Positions 8,099-17,120 of a stretch of DNA of 64,000 bases are shown piece by piece. The translations under genes were made by a program, and so were the position numbers. Below the pieces are notes generated by a model. It worked only from the letters and a program-made list of their open reading frames with translations. It was not told the DNA's origin and did not search any database. The stretch is taken from contig NZ_CP107880.1 in NCBI RefSeq assembly GCF_036013745.1, positions 4,588,001 through 4,652,000 of the forward strand, given 5' to 3'. This stretch comes from Streptomyces sp. NBC_00483. GTDB lineage: Bacteria; Actinomycetota; Actinomycetes; Streptomycetales; Streptomycetaceae. Positions within the stretch are counted from its first letter, which is position 1. Each line of letters opens with the position of its first letter.

Positions 8099-9259
8099 AT
8101 GGACGGAACCGCCGAGAACACTGCCACGCCCGAGAAGACGCAGCCGGAACGCCTGATCACCGCGTTGCGGGGCGCCGAGCGCAGGCTGGCAAGCAGGCCG
8201 AAGGAGGCCACGCTGGGTGAGCGGTGGGAGAGCCTGTCCGCCGCGGCGGCGGAGGCCGACCTGTCGGGCGACGTCGACATCTACGGGGACGGCGTCGTGG
8301 CCGACCTGGAGGCGAGGGTCGCCGCACTGCTCGGCAAGGAGGCGGCCGCGTTCTTCCCCACCGGCACCATGGCCCAGCAGGTCGCGCTGCGCTGCTGGGC
8401 GGGGCGTACCGGCAACTCCACGGTGGCCCTGCACCCGCTGGCGCACCCGGAGGTCCACGAGCGCGAGGCGCTGACCACGGTGGCGGGGCTGCGCACCGTG
8501 CACCCCACGCGCGCGGCGCGGCAGATCGACGCCGACGACGTGCACGACATGGGCGAGCCGTTCGGGACGCTGATGCTCGAACTGCCGCTCAGGGACGCCG
8601 GGTTCGTGCTGCCCACCTGGGAGGAGCTTGAGGAGGTCTGCGAGGCGGCACGCGCGCGTGACGCCGTGATCCACTTCGACGGGGCCCGCCTGTGGGAGAC
8701 CACGGTGCACTTCGGGCGCCCGCTGGACGAGATCGCGGAGCTCGCGGACAGCGTCTACGTGTCGTTCTACAAGTCGCTCGGCGGCCTCAGCGGCGCGGTG
8801 CTCGCGGGCCCGGAGTCGTTCGTCGGCGAGGCCAGGGCGTGGCGGCACCGCTACGGAGGCCAGGTCTTCCAGCAGTTCCCGCAGGCGATCGCGGCGCTGG
8901 CGGGTCTTGAGCGGGAGTTGCCGCGGCTTCCCGATTACGTGGCGCACGCGCGCGTGGTCGCGCAGGCGCTGCGGGAGGGTTTCGCCGAGGCCGGCGTCGC
9001 CGGGGCGCGGGTGTTCCCCGAGGTGCCGCACACGCACCAGTTCCGGGTCTGGCTGCCCTACGACGCCGAGCCGCTCACGGAGGCCGGGATCGCGCAGGCG
9101 CAGGAGACGCGGACGGCGTTGTTCGCGCAGTGGTCGGACGAGGGTTCGGTGCCGGGGTTCGCGACCACGGAGGTCACGGTCGCCGGGGCGGGTCTGGAGT
9201 GGGGCCCGGACGACGTCCGCGCGGCCGTCGCGGACTTCGTGGGGCGGATCCCCTCGTAG
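8099..9259 (+). CDS. threonine aldolase-like PLP enzyme (beta-eliminating lyase family)
   Basis: A 386-residue fold-type I PLP enzyme. The region [22 protein letters not shown] followed by [15 protein letters not shown] is the typical threonine-aldolase/beta-eliminating-lyase N-terminal part; [11 protein letters not shown] holds the cofactor-binding Asp and [18 protein letters not shown] holds the PLP-binding lysine. Family members cleave beta-hydroxy amino acids such as L-threonine or L-allo-threonine to glycine and an aldehyde. ATG 8099 was chosen because homology begins soon after; the frame is open further upstream without a ribosome binding site. It is divergent from the panC operon. Confidence 0.85.
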   Translation: MDGTAENTATPEKTQPERLITALRGAERRLASRPKEATLGERWESLSAAAAEADLSGDVDIYGDGVVADLEARVAALLGKEAAAFFPTGTMAQQVALRCWAGRTGNSTVALHPLAHPEVHEREALTTVAGLRTVHPTRAARQIDADDVHDMGEPFGTLMLELPLRDAGFVLPTWEELEEVCEAARARDAVIHFDGARLWETTVHFGRPLDEIAELADSVYVSFYKSLGGLSGAVLAGPESFVGEARAWRHRYGGQVFQQFPQAIAALAGLERELPRLPDYVAHARVVAQALREGFAEAGVAGARVFPEVPHTHQFRVWLPYDAEPLTEAGIAQAQETRTALFAQWSDEGSVPGFATTEVTVAGAGLEWGPDDVRAAVADFVGRIPS

Positions 9260-9344
9260 GGGACGGATCCCCTAGTAGGGGGCGGGCTCAGCAACTCGTA
9301 GGGGCGGGCTGAGCAACCTGTCGGGGCGGGCTCAGCAACCGGCG
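9246..9344. repeat. tandem repeats: two GGATCCCCTnGTAGGGG units then three 22-base units
   Basis: Two units reading GGATCCCCT(C/A)GTAGGGG (9246-9282) begin at the end of the aldolase gene; each can fold as CCCCT/AGGGG. They run into three direct 22-base units starting GGGGCGGGCT(C/G)AGCAAC at 9279, 9301 and 9323. The last unit overlaps the 3' end of the following minus-strand gene, which terminates at 9332. It may act as a terminator region for both convergent genes. Confidence 0.85.
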
Positions 9345-9568
9345 GGATGGCCGCGGCGCCCCGAGAAGCGGCGTCCCGACAGCCGGCGGGTCAAGGCCGC
9401 CCGGATCCGGCCGCGAGCCGGACGGCCGGCCACGACCGCCTTGAACCGGCGGTAGTCGCGCAGCTCCCGGAACGCGGCGACGTCGTTCAGACCGGGCGCC
9501 GGCGGGGCCGCATCGCCGCGCTGGGCGGCCCGGTAGAGGTCGATGGCGTACTGCTGGGTGACGCTCAT
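9332..9568 (-). CDS. small hypothetical protein
   Basis: A 78-residue protein beginning MSVTQQYAIDLYRAAQRG. The N-terminal part is predicted helical, followed by a Pro-rich stretch (DAAPPAPGLN), a second helix (VAAFRELRDYRRFKAVVAG) and a strongly basic Arg-rich tail. ATG 9568 has GAGG about 9 bases upstream. The last codons fall inside a 22-base tandem repeat, so the tail may not be conserved. I do not recognise the family. It is divergent from the DUF5937/ArsR-type regulator. Confidence 0.6.
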   Translation of the reverse strand: MSVTQQYAIDLYRAAQRGDAAPPAPGLNDVAAFRELRDYRRFKAVVAGRPARGRIRAALTRRLSGRRFSGRRGHPAGC

Positions 9569-9745
9569 GTCGAACACCTCGCCCTTCATCTCGCTTGTCG
9601 CGCTGTGCCCCGTAATCAGCCTGTTTGCTGCTGTTCGGGGCCGATGGGTACGAGATTGCGCCCGGCGTCGCCGCCCGGTCACGTCGATTGACGGGAGTCG
9701 TCAATCGACGGCCCGACTGTCAGTGGCGGCGTGCACCATGGGGTC

Positions 9746-10855
9746 ATGAGCGTGAGCATCGACATCACGGGCCTGACGCCCGAGCGCATCGACGTCGTGC
9801 CCTCACCCCTGGCCGAGCTGGGCACGGCGCTGCACGCACTGTCGGAGCCCGCCCACCACCCGGGGTTGCAGGGATGGACGACGAGCGTGTCCACGCGCCT
9901 GGATCCGTGCCTCGCGGACCGGATGTGCGAGGCCGACTTCCTGTGGCGGACGACGTTCTCCGACGTCTTCATGCCGTTCGCCGGGATACCGGGGCAGCGC
10001 ACACTGCCGGGTGCCACGCTCGCCGAGGACCTCGACCTGCTCGACAAGCTGTCCGACGAGCAGTTCGTGGACGCCGCCCTGGAGTTCACCTGCCAGCCGT
10101 CCTACGGGAGCCCGGACCACAACCGCCTGTCGGACCCGCGCACCCGTGAGCGCGCCCTGGACCTCGCGGCCGCACGCGGGACGCACCAACTGCGGTTCGC
10201 CCAGCGGCTCCTGGACGACCCGCCGGCCGTTCGGTCCTGGTTCCGCGAGCTGATGCAGGACTGCGACGAGGCGTTCTTCGCGGACGCGTGGCCCCGCCTG
10301 CAGCACCAGTTGGCGGCGGACGCGCGGCACAAGAAGGAGCTGTTGCGCCGCAAGGGCCTGCGGGAGGCGCTCACATCCATGTCCACGGCGGTCTCGGTGG
10401 ACGAGGCGGGGCACCGCGTCACCGTCGACAAGCTCGTCGAGGGGCGTACGGCGACGGCGGCGCAGGGCGGCCTCGTCCTGCTGCCGACGAGCCTCGGCTG
10501 GCCGCACCTGATGGTGCTACACCGGCACGGCTGGCAGCCGGTGATCCACTATCCCGTGGCCTCGCCCGGCCTCACCGCACCGCCCTCCGTGGAGCAGCTG
10601 ACCCGCCGGATGTCGGCGCTCGCCCACCCGACGCGCATGCGCCTGTGCCGGCACCTGGCCCGCGGCGCGTACACGACGAGCGAGCTCGCCGACGCGCACG
10701 GCATGTCCGCACCGGAGATATCCCGGCACCTGTCGGTGCTGAAGAAGGCCGAGCTGATCACGACGCGACGGCGCGGCCGCTATGTGCAGCACCAGTTGGA
10801 CCTGAGCGTGGTCTCGCGCCTCGGCGGGGACTTCATCGAGGGCGTGCTCCGCTGA
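9746..10855 (+). CDS. ArsR-type winged-helix regulator with DUF5937-like N-terminal domain
   Basis: A 369-residue regulator with a long N-terminal region (about residues 1-270) resembling DUF5937 and a C-terminal winged helix. The DNA-binding domain is seen as LTRRMSALAHPTRMRLCRHLARGAYTT and ELADAHGMSAPEISRHLSVLKKAELITTRRRGRYVQHQL, an unmistakable ArsR-type helix-turn-helix and wing. No cysteine metal-binding motif of classical ArsR is present, so it probably senses something else. It runs convergent with the response regulator gene. ATG 9746 is the second possible start; the upstream one adds five residues. Confidence 0.85.
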   Translation: MSVSIDITGLTPERIDVVPSPLAELGTALHALSEPAHHPGLQGWTTSVSTRLDPCLADRMCEADFLWRTTFSDVFMPFAGIPGQRTLPGATLAEDLDLLDKLSDEQFVDAALEFTCQPSYGSPDHNRLSDPRTRERALDLAAARGTHQLRFAQRLLDDPPAVRSWFRELMQDCDEAFFADAWPRLQHQLAADARHKKELLRRKGLREALTSMSTAVSVDEAGHRVTVDKLVEGRTATAAQGGLVLLPTSLGWPHLMVLHRHGWQPVIHYPVASPGLTAPPSVEQLTRRMSALAHPTRMRLCRHLARGAYTTSELADAHGMSAPEISRHLSVLKKAELITTRRRGRYVQHQLDLSVVSRLGGDFIEGVLR

Positions 10856-10880
10856 CCGCCCCGGCCCGGGCGGCCCGGCC

Positions 10881-11555
10881 TCAGGCCCCGGCGCCGCCGG
10901 CCCGGACGAGCCCCGTCTCGTAGGCGAGGACGACGACCTGGACCCGGTCGCGCAGGTCGAGCTTGGTCAGGATGCGGCCCACATGGGTCTTCACCGTGGC
11001 CTCGGACAGCACCAGGCGCGCGGCGATCTCCCCGTTCGAGTGCCCCTGGGCGACCAGGACCATGACCTCGCGCTCGCGCTCGGTGAGCCGCTGGAGCCGC
11101 TTGTGCTGCGGCTGGTCGGGCCCGCTGGGCAGCATCGGGGCGAACCGGTCGAGCAGGCGCCGGGTCGTGGACGGGGCGACCACCGCGTCGCCGCTGTGCA
11201 CGGCGCGGATCGCGGTGAGCAGCTCGCCGGGCGGCACGTCCTTGAGCATGAAGCCGGAGGCCCCCGCCCTGAGCCCCGAGAACGCGTACTCGTCGAGGTC
11301 GAAGGTGGTCAGGATGAGGACCTTGGGCGGGTCGGTCTCGACGCAGATCCGCCGCGTCGTCTCGACCCCGTCGAGCTTCGGCATGCGGACGTCCATGAGG
11401 ACCACGTCCACGGAGGTCGAGCGCAGCACCTCCAGCGCCTCGACGCCGTCGCCCGCTTCGGCGACGACCTCCATGTCCGGCTGTGCGGCGAGCACCATCC
11501 GGAAGCCGGTGCGCAGCAGCACCTGGTCGTCGACGAGCATGACCTTGATCGACAT
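10881..11555 (-). CDS. NarL/LuxR-family response regulator
   Basis: A 224-residue two-component response regulator. The receiver domain begins IKVMLVDDQVLLRTGFRMVL, with the phosphoacceptor Asp in VDVVLMDVRMPKLDG and the switch/lysine region GFMLKDVPPGELL. The C-terminal LuxR helix-turn-helix reads LTEREREVMVLVAQGHSNGEIA followed by LSEATVKTHVGRILTKL. ATG 11555 has GAGGA 8 bases upstream. It lies just downstream of its histidine kinase, separated by a 75-base spacer made of repeats. Target genes are not known. Confidence 0.95.
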   Translation of the reverse strand: MSIKVMLVDDQVLLRTGFRMVLAAQPDMEVVAEAGDGVEALEVLRSTSVDVVLMDVRMPKLDGVETTRRICVETDPPKVLILTTFDLDEYAFSGLRAGASGFMLKDVPPGELLTAIRAVHSGDAVVAPSTTRRLLDRFAPMLPSGPDQPQHKRLQRLTEREREVMVLVAQGHSNGEIAARLVLSEATVKTHVGRILTKLDLRDRVQVVVLAYETGLVRAGGAGA

Positions 11556-11567
11556 CGGGCGGTCCTC

Positions 11568-11634
11568 ACTTGTACGTGTCGGTGGACTTGTACGTGTCAT
11601 CTGTACGCGTCATCAGTGGACTTGTACGTGTCAA
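11568..11634. repeat. direct repeats between histidine kinase and response regulator genes
   Basis: ACTTGTACGTGTC occurs at about 11568, 11585 and 11620, with a related CTGTACGCGTCATC at 11601. The array fills the intergenic space and ends at the kinase stop codon. It may be a slipped-strand expansion or spaced binding sites. Confidence 0.85.
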
Positions 11635-12839
11635 TGGGCGGGCTTGAGAGGCAGCAGCGCGCTGATACGGAAGCCACCGCCGGGCCGTGGTCCCGCGTCC
11701 AGCGTGCCGCCGACCATACCGACGCGCTCGCGCATCCCGATGAGGCCGTGTCCGCGGCCGTCCGGGCCCCCGTCCTCGTACAGCTCGTGCGGGGCGCCCT
11801 TGCCGTCGTCCTCGACGAGCAGGCCGAGGCCGTCGTCGAAGTAGACGAGGCGGACGCTGGCGCCCGCGTTCGGACCGGCGTGCTTACGGGTGTTGGTGAG
11901 GGCTTCCTGGACGATGCGGTACGCGGTCAGCTCGACGCCGCTGGGCAGCGGGCGCGGGGTGCCCTCCACCCTGAAGTCGACCGGGAGGCCCGCCGTGCGC
12001 ACCTCGTCGACGAGCTCCTCTATCTGCTCGACGTCGGGCTGCGGAACGTACTCGCCGGCCTCCTCGTGCTCGCCGGTGCGCAGCACGCCGAGCAGCCTGC
12101 GCATCTCCGCGAGCGCCTGCCTGCCGGTGCCCGAAATGGTCTCCAGGGCCTTCTTGGCCTGGTCGGGCGCCTGGTCGAGGACGTAGGCGGCGCCGTCGGC
12201 CTGCACCACCATCACCGACACGTTGTGCGCGACGACGTCGTGCAACTCGCGTGCGATGCGCGCCCGTTCGGCCGCCACCGCGACCTTCGACTGCGCCTCG
12301 CGCTCCTTCTCCAGGCGGTTGGCGCGCTCCTCCAGCTGTGCCAGATACGCGCGTCTGGTGCGCAGCGAGTCGCCGAGCACCCAGGCGAGGGCGAACGGCA
12401 CCATCTGGAAGACCGTGATGAGGATCTGGCCCGTGGTGCTGATGTCGCCGACGGTGGGCCAGCGGAGCTGGGAGAGCGGCGCCGCGAGCAGGCCGCCGAT
12501 CAGGCCGAGGCGGGACGCCCAGCGCGGGCCGTTCACCGCGCACGTGTAGATGATGACCAGCATCGCGAAGTCCGACGGATTGACCTTCCCGTCGAACACC
12601 AGCTGGCCGAGGCCCGCGGCCACCGCGAGCAGCAGCATCTTGTCCGGCATCAGGCGGCGCAGCGCGACCACCACGGACATCAGGCCGGCGCAGACGAGCA
12701 GCGCCACCTCGTTCCCGTACGACGCACCGCCGGTCCCGCTGGCGCCCACCATGGTCACGGACATGCCGAAAAGAATCACGGCCCAGAAGCCGTCGACCCA
12801 TGTCGGGTGTCTGCGGAGGAAGTCGTAGACGCGCTGCAC
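11631..12839 (-). CDS. NarL-type sensor histidine kinase (HisKA_3)
   Basis: A 402-residue membrane sensor kinase. The N-terminal about 150 residues hold four to five hydrophobic segments (GFWAVILFGMSVTMVG, VALLVCAGLMSVVVAL, LLLAVAAGLGQLV, FAMLVIIYTCAV, LITVFQMVPFALAWVLG) with very short loops, typical of intramembrane-type sensors. A coiled linker (YLAQLEERANRLEKEREAQ) leads to the HisKA_3 motif ERARIARELHDVVAHNVSVMV with the phosphorylated histidine, and the ATPase ends with RGHGLIGMRERVGMVGG. The start is GTG 12839. It pairs with the adjacent response regulator; the signal is unknown. Confidence 0.93.
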   Translation of the reverse strand: MQRVYDFLRRHPTWVDGFWAVILFGMSVTMVGASGTGGASYGNEVALLVCAGLMSVVVALRRLMPDKMLLLAVAAGLGQLVFDGKVNPSDFAMLVIIYTCAVNGPRWASRLGLIGGLLAAPLSQLRWPTVGDISTTGQILITVFQMVPFALAWVLGDSLRTRRAYLAQLEERANRLEKEREAQSKVAVAAERARIARELHDVVAHNVSVMVVQADGAAYVLDQAPDQAKKALETISGTGRQALAEMRRLLGVLRTGEHEEAGEYVPQPDVEQIEELVDEVRTAGLPVDFRVEGTPRPLPSGVELTAYRIVQEALTNTRKHAGPNAGASVRLVYFDDGLGLLVEDDGKGAPHELYEDGGPDGRGHGLIGMRERVGMVGGTLDAGPRPGGGFRISALLPLKPAH

Positions 12840-12967
12840 GTAACCCAGAGTAGGTATGCGTGCAGCGCGCAGGGGTCAACCGGAGGGCCGATCCGGACCC
12901 GGCGCGCGTACTCCTGAAGGTGGAGACCTCCCACGGCGCATGCGCCCGGCGCACTTAGCCTTCAGGT

Positions 12968-13993
12968 GTGGAGAACGGACAACAGGGGGCACCGCGCGGG
13001 TGGCGCGCGGCCACCGAAGAGGCGCTGTACGGACCGGCCGGCTTCTACCGGAGGCCCGAGGGTCCTGCCGGGCATTTCCGCACGTCGGTGCATGCGTCGC
13101 CGCTGTTCGCCGGGGCCGTCGCCGAGCTGTTGTGCCGGGTGGACGCGGCCCTCGGCGAACCCGCCGATTTGGCGTTCGTCGACATGGCGGCGGGCCGCGG
13201 CGAGCTGGTTTCGCGCGTCCTACAGGTGCTGCCGGAAAAAGTGGCGCTACGCGTGCGTGCCTACGCGGTGGAGAAGGCGGAACCTCCCGCCGGGCTCGAC
13301 CACCGGATCGAGTGGCGGGCCGAGCCGCCCACCGGTGTCACCGGACTCCTCTTCGCGAACGAGTGGCTCGACAACGTGCCCCTGGAGGTCGTCGAGGCGG
13401 ACGCGGACGGCACGGCCCGGCTGGTCCTCGTACGCGCGGACGGCACGGAGGCCCTCGACTCGACACCCCTCGACGAGGCGTCGGCGAGCTGGCTGCGCCG
13501 GTGGTGGCCGCTGTCGCCCGAGCCGGGCCTGCGCGCCGAGGTCGGGCTGCCCCGCGACGAGGCCTGGGCGGCAGCCGTACGCACCCTGGAGCGCGGCCTG
13601 GCGGTCGCGGTGGACTACGCGCACACACGCGCCTCCCGGCCGCCCTTCGGCACGCTCACGGGCTTTCGCGAGGGCCGGGAGACGACGCCCGTGCCCGACG
13701 GTTCCTGCGACATCACGGCGCACGTGGCGCTGGACGCCTGTGCGACCGCTCCGGACGCCCGACTCCTCACGCAGCGCGCCGCCCTCCAGTCCCTCGGCGT
13801 CACCGCGGGCCGCCCGCCGCTGGCCCTCGCCTCGCGGGACCCGGCGGCGTACGTCCGGGCGCTCGCGGGAGCGGGAGAGGCGGCGGAGCTGACCGCGCGC
13901 GGCGGGCTCGGCGACTTCGGGTGGCTGGTCGAGCCGGTGGACCTCTCGGCGGACGGCCTACTTGTCGATGTCCCCGACCACGAAGAACAGTGA
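12968..13993 (+). CDS. MidA/NDUFAF7-type SAM-dependent protein arginine methyltransferase
   Basis: A 341-residue class I methyltransferase of the MidA (DUF185) family. The N-terminal [29 protein letters not shown] is the family's characteristic substrate segment, [10 protein letters not shown] is the SAM-binding loop, and [18 protein letters not shown] corresponds to the NELxDxxP motif. Eukaryotic NDUFAF7 dimethylates an arginine in the NDUFS2 (NuoD) subunit of complex I. Here the gene converges on, and overlaps by 36 bases, a nuoD-like gene, which supports the same substrate in this bacterium. The start is GTG 12968, divergent from the histidine kinase. Confidence 0.85.
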   Translation: MENGQQGAPRGWRAATEEALYGPAGFYRRPEGPAGHFRTSVHASPLFAGAVAELLCRVDAALGEPADLAFVDMAAGRGELVSRVLQVLPEKVALRVRAYAVEKAEPPAGLDHRIEWRAEPPTGVTGLLFANEWLDNVPLEVVEADADGTARLVLVRADGTEALDSTPLDEASASWLRRWWPLSPEPGLRAEVGLPRDEAWAAAVRTLERGLAVAVDYAHTRASRPPFGTLTGFREGRETTPVPDGSCDITAHVALDACATAPDARLLTQRAALQSLGVTAGRPPLALASRDPAAYVRALAGAGEAAELTARGGLGDFGWLVEPVDLSADGLLVDVPDHEEQ

Positions 13994-15109
13994 CCCGAGG
14001 ATCGCCACCATGTCGGCCACGAGCGTCCCCGGAAGCAGCTCGGTCAGCGCCTGGATGTTGTTGTACGAGGCGGAGCGCAGCTTGAGCCGGTACGGCGTCT
14101 TCTCGCCCTTGGAGACGAGGTAGTAGCCGTTGATGCCGAGCGGGTTCTCCGTCCACGCGTACGTGTGGCCCTCGGGCGCCTTGAGGACCTTCGGGAGGCG
14201 CTGGTTGACCGGGCCCTGCGGGAGATCCGCGATCCGGTCGAGGCAGGCGTCGGCGAGGTCGAGCGCGTTGTGCGCCTGCTCCAGGAGGCACTCGAACCGG
14301 GCCAGGCAGTCGCCTTCTTGTCGCGTGACGACCTTCAGGGTGTCCTGCAGCTCTCCGTAGGCGAGGTACGGCTCGTCGCGCCTGAGGTCGAAGTCGACGC
14401 CGGATGCGCGGGCGATCGGGCCGCTGACTCCGTAGGAGTGCGCGGCCTCGGCGGACAGCCTGCCCACCCCGCGCGTACGGCCCCGGAAGATCTCGTTGCC
14501 GAGGACGAGGTTGTCGTAGACGTCCATGCGGGAGCGCACGCTCGCGACGGCCGCACGCGCGCGGGAGGTCCAGCCGAGCGGCAGGTCCTCCTTGAGGCCG
14601 CCGACGCGGTTGAACATGTAGTGCATGCGCCCGCCGGAGACCTCCTCCATGACGTTCTGGAGTTCCTCGCGCTCCCGGAAGGCGTGGAAGACAGGCGTGA
14701 TTCCACCTAGTTCGAGCGGGTACGAACCCAGGAACATCAGATGGTTGAGCACCCGGTTCAACTCGGCGAGCAGCGTCCGCAGCCACACGGCGCGCTCCGG
14801 TACCTCCATGCCCAGCATCCGCTCGACGGCGAGCACGACGCCCAGCTCGTTCGAGAACGCGGACAGCCAGTCGTGGCGGTTGGCGAGCATCACGATCTGT
14901 CGGTAGTCGCGCGCTTCGAAGAGCTTCTCCGCACCGCGGTGCATATAGCCGATGACCGGCTCCGCCTGCTGGATCCGCTCGCCGTCGAGCACGAGACGCA
15001 GGCGCAGCACACCATGGGTGGAGGGGTGCTGCGGACCGATGTTGAGCACCATGTCGGTGCTCTCCGCGGCACCACCGATGCCGACCGTGGCCTGAGTCGT
15101 GGGCGTCAT
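13958..15109 (-). CDS. NADH-quinone oxidoreductase subunit D-like protein (stand-alone)
   Basis: A 383-residue 49-kDa-type (NuoD) subunit, which in complex I helps bind quinone near cluster N2. [18 protein letters not shown] (about residues 22-39), [37 protein letters not shown] and [17 protein letters not shown] are family signatures. The Arg in ANRHDWLS (about residue 78) aligns with the arginine dimethylated in human NDUFS2. No other nuo gene is adjacent, so it is a second, solitary copy whose partners would be elsewhere. It overlaps the MidA-type gene tail-to-tail and is divergent from the PH-domain pair, with 31 bases between starts. Confidence 0.92.
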   Translation of the reverse strand: MTPTTQATVGIGGAAESTDMVLNIGPQHPSTHGVLRLRLVLDGERIQQAEPVIGYMHRGAEKLFEARDYRQIVMLANRHDWLSAFSNELGVVLAVERMLGMEVPERAVWLRTLLAELNRVLNHLMFLGSYPLELGGITPVFHAFREREELQNVMEEVSGGRMHYMFNRVGGLKEDLPLGWTSRARAAVASVRSRMDVYDNLVLGNEIFRGRTRGVGRLSAEAAHSYGVSGPIARASGVDFDLRRDEPYLAYGELQDTLKVVTRQEGDCLARFECLLEQAHNALDLADACLDRIADLPQGPVNQRLPKVLKAPEGHTYAWTENPLGINGYYLVSKGEKTPYRLKLRSASYNNIQALTELLPGTLVADMVAILGSLFFVVGDIDK

Positions 15110-15140
15110 GCCGACAGTGTCTCCTACGTAGGGTGGGCGC

Positions 15141-15656
15141 ATGGAAACAGGGGCAACGGGGACTTCGGGCATCGCGGGCACTCCCCCTGAGACCGAACCC
15201 GCGTGGACGGGCCTGCCACCGGGCCTGCTGAAGCTGCGCCGCCTGTTGCTGGTGCTGTGGCTGGTGCCGCTGGCCGCGGCGGTCGGGGCGCTGCTGTGGA
15301 TCCTCGCGGGGCCGGCCTGGGCCGCGTTCGCGCTGCTGCCCCTGGCGGTGCTGCTGTGGGGCTGGGCGATGCTCGGCCGCAACTGGCGTTCGTGGCGGTA
15401 CGCGGAGCGGGCCGACGACCTGCTGATCACCCGCGGCATCCTGTGGCACCAGGAGACGATCGTGCCGTACGGGCGGATGCAGCTCGTCGAGGTGACATCC
15501 GGGCCGCTGGAGCGGAAGTTCGGCCTGGCCAGCCTGCAACTGCACACCGCCGCCGCGGCCACCGACGCGACGATCCCCGGCCTCGTGCCCGCGGAGGCCG
15601 AGCGGCTGCGCGACCGTCTCACCGAACTCGGCGAGGCCCGATCGGCGGGCCTGTGA
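15141..15656 (+). CDS. bacterial PH-domain (YdbS-like) membrane protein
   Basis: A 171-residue protein with two hydrophobic segments ([20 protein letters not shown] and [19 protein letters not shown]) followed by a bPH2 domain ([40 protein letters not shown]). YdbS/YdbT proteins are membrane-anchored bacterial pleckstrin-homology proteins of unclear function, often encoded in pairs. The stop overlaps the next gene's start (GTGA), so the two are translationally coupled and probably form a complex. Confidence 0.88.
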   Translation: METGATGTSGIAGTPPETEPAWTGLPPGLLKLRRLLLVLWLVPLAAAVGALLWILAGPAWAAFALLPLAVLLWGWAMLGRNWRSWRYAERADDLLITRGILWHQETIVPYGRMQLVEVTSGPLERKFGLASLQLHTAAAATDATIPGLVPAEAERLRDRLTELGEARSAGL

Positions 15657-17002
15657 CGGCCTCCGGCGCCCCCGACGGCGCCCCGGCCCAGGAGCCCGCT
15701 CAGGACGTGCGAGAGCGGCGCCTGCACCCCGTCACGCCGCTGCGCCGCGCGTGGGCGCCCATCGCGATCCTGCTCGGCTGGGCCGTCCACGACATGGACC
15801 AGGCGCAGCGCCAGCTCGCCAACCTCAGCACCGCCGTGCTCCTGATCGGCATCGGAGTACTGGTTCCGGCGGCCGCCCTGTACGGATTCCTCACCTGGTG
15901 GTTCACGCACTTCGCGGTGACCGACACCGAACTGCGCATCCGTACGGGCCTGTTGTTCCGCCGCACCGCCCACATCCGGCTCGACCGCCTCCAGGCGGTG
16001 GATGTCACGCAGCCGCTTCTCGCCCGCTTCGTAGGCGTGGCCAAGCTGAAACTCGACGTAGTAGGAGCCGAAAAGAAGGACGAACTCGCCTTCCTGGGAG
16101 AGCGCGAAGCCGGGAAGCTGCGGGCCGAACTCCTCGCCCGGGCCGCCGGATTCGCGCCCGAGTCGGCGCAGGACGTGGGCGAGGCGCCGGCGCGGCCGAT
16201 CCTGCAAACGCCCCCGCGGATGCTCGCGGTGGCGCTGCTCCTGACGGGCGCGCCCTGGGCGATGCTGCTCGCCGCGGTCGCCGTCCCGGTGCTCCTGTGG
16301 TTCGCCACCCACAACCTGTGGACAGTGATCGCGGTTGCGGTGCCGCTGGTCGGCGGGGCCTTCACCAACAGCGTGGGCCGGTTCATCAAGGAGTACGACT
16401 GGACGGTCAGCGAGTCCCAGGACGGGCTGCGCATCGACCACGGGCTGCTCGACCGGGTGCACGAGACGGTGCCGCCGGGGCGGGTGCAGACCGTACGGAT
16501 CGTCGAGCCGCTGCTGTGGCGGCGCCGCGGCTGGGTCCGCGTCGAGCTGCACGTCGCCGGGTCGTCGAACACCGCGCTCGTCCCCGTGGCGCCGCGCGAG
16601 GACGCCGAGGACGTCGTCGCGCGGATCCTGCCGGGGGTCTCGGTGCCGAAGCCGGCCGACTTCGCGGGGGTGCCGCGGCGCGGGCGCTGGTGCGTGCCGG
16701 TGTGGTGGCGGAGCTACGGAGTGGCGGTCACGGAAACGGTGTTCGCCGCGCGCCACGGGCTGCTGCAGCGCCGTATCTCGCTCGTCCCGCACGCCAAGGT
16801 GCAGAGCGTGCGCCTCACTCAGGGGCCCTGGGAGCGGCACTGGCGGGTCGCCGACCTGCACCTCGACACGGGCGCCAACAAGACGGTGACGGCCCGCCTG
16901 AGGGACGTGGACGAGGCGTCCGACCTCCTGCGGGCCCAGGCGGACCGGTCCCGCACGGGGCGGCGCGACGCGCGGCCGGACCGGTGGATGGCGGGGGCGT
17001 GA
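15653..17002 (+). CDS. bacterial PH-domain (YdbT-like) membrane protein with tandem domains
   Basis: A 449-residue partner of the preceding gene. Two bPH2 domains are visible in series: [21 protein letters not shown] with [18 protein letters not shown], and [21 protein letters not shown] with [12 protein letters not shown] third C-terminal one follows ([31 protein letters not shown]). Hydrophobic pairs separate them ([52 protein letters not shown]). The GTG start lies within the stop of the upstream gene. A strong inverted repeat 23 bases after the stop should terminate transcription. Confidence 0.88.
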   Translation: MTASGAPDGAPAQEPAQDVRERRLHPVTPLRRAWAPIAILLGWAVHDMDQAQRQLANLSTAVLLIGIGVLVPAAALYGFLTWWFTHFAVTDTELRIRTGLLFRRTAHIRLDRLQAVDVTQPLLARFVGVAKLKLDVVGAEKKDELAFLGEREAGKLRAELLARAAGFAPESAQDVGEAPARPILQTPPRMLAVALLLTGAPWAMLLAAVAVPVLLWFATHNLWTVIAVAVPLVGGAFTNSVGRFIKEYDWTVSESQDGLRIDHGLLDRVHETVPPGRVQTVRIVEPLLWRRRGWVRVELHVAGSSNTALVPVAPREDAEDVVARILPGVSVPKPADFAGVPRRGRWCVPVWWRSYGVAVTETVFAARHGLLQRRISLVPHAKVQSVRLTQGPWERHWRVADLHLDTGANKTVTARLRDVDEASDLLRAQADRSRTGRRDARPDRWMAGA

Positions 17003-17024
17003 GGGTTTCCTCGACCGGGAGAAC

Positions 17025-17067
17025 GAGTGAGGGGCGAGCCGGCTGTACGCCGACTCGCCCCTCACTC
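17025..17067. terminator. bidirectional terminator with 14-bp perfect stem
   Basis: GAGTGAGGGGCGAG (17025-17038) pairs perfectly with CTCGCCCCTCACTC (17054-17067) around a 15-base loop. It lies between the convergent PH-domain and coiled-coil protein genes and can serve both. Confidence 0.85.
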
Positions 17068-17120
17068 ACTCGATCTCACGCCTGACGTGCCACGCCCGAA
17101 GCCTCATGCATGCCTGAGCC

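Noticed and set aside
8027..9037. A 336-codon minus-strand frame antisense to the aldolase-like gene
   Set aside because: His/Arg/Val-rich composition, no recognisable domain, and full overlap with a clear PLP enzyme.
9279..9344. Three 22-base repeats as a CRISPR array
   Set aside because: Units are contiguous without spacers, too few, and no cas gene is near.
10856..10873. Terminator between the ArsR-type and response regulator genes
   Set aside because: CCGCCC/GGGCGG can pair, but the stem is only six bases in a sequence so GC-rich that this is expected by chance.
13958..17065. A minus-strand open frame of about 1,035 codons covering nuoD and the PH-domain genes
   Set aside because: Only its last 383 codons resemble a protein family (NuoD). 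The rest is antisense to two clear PH-domain genes; such long antisense frames are normal in high-GC DNA.
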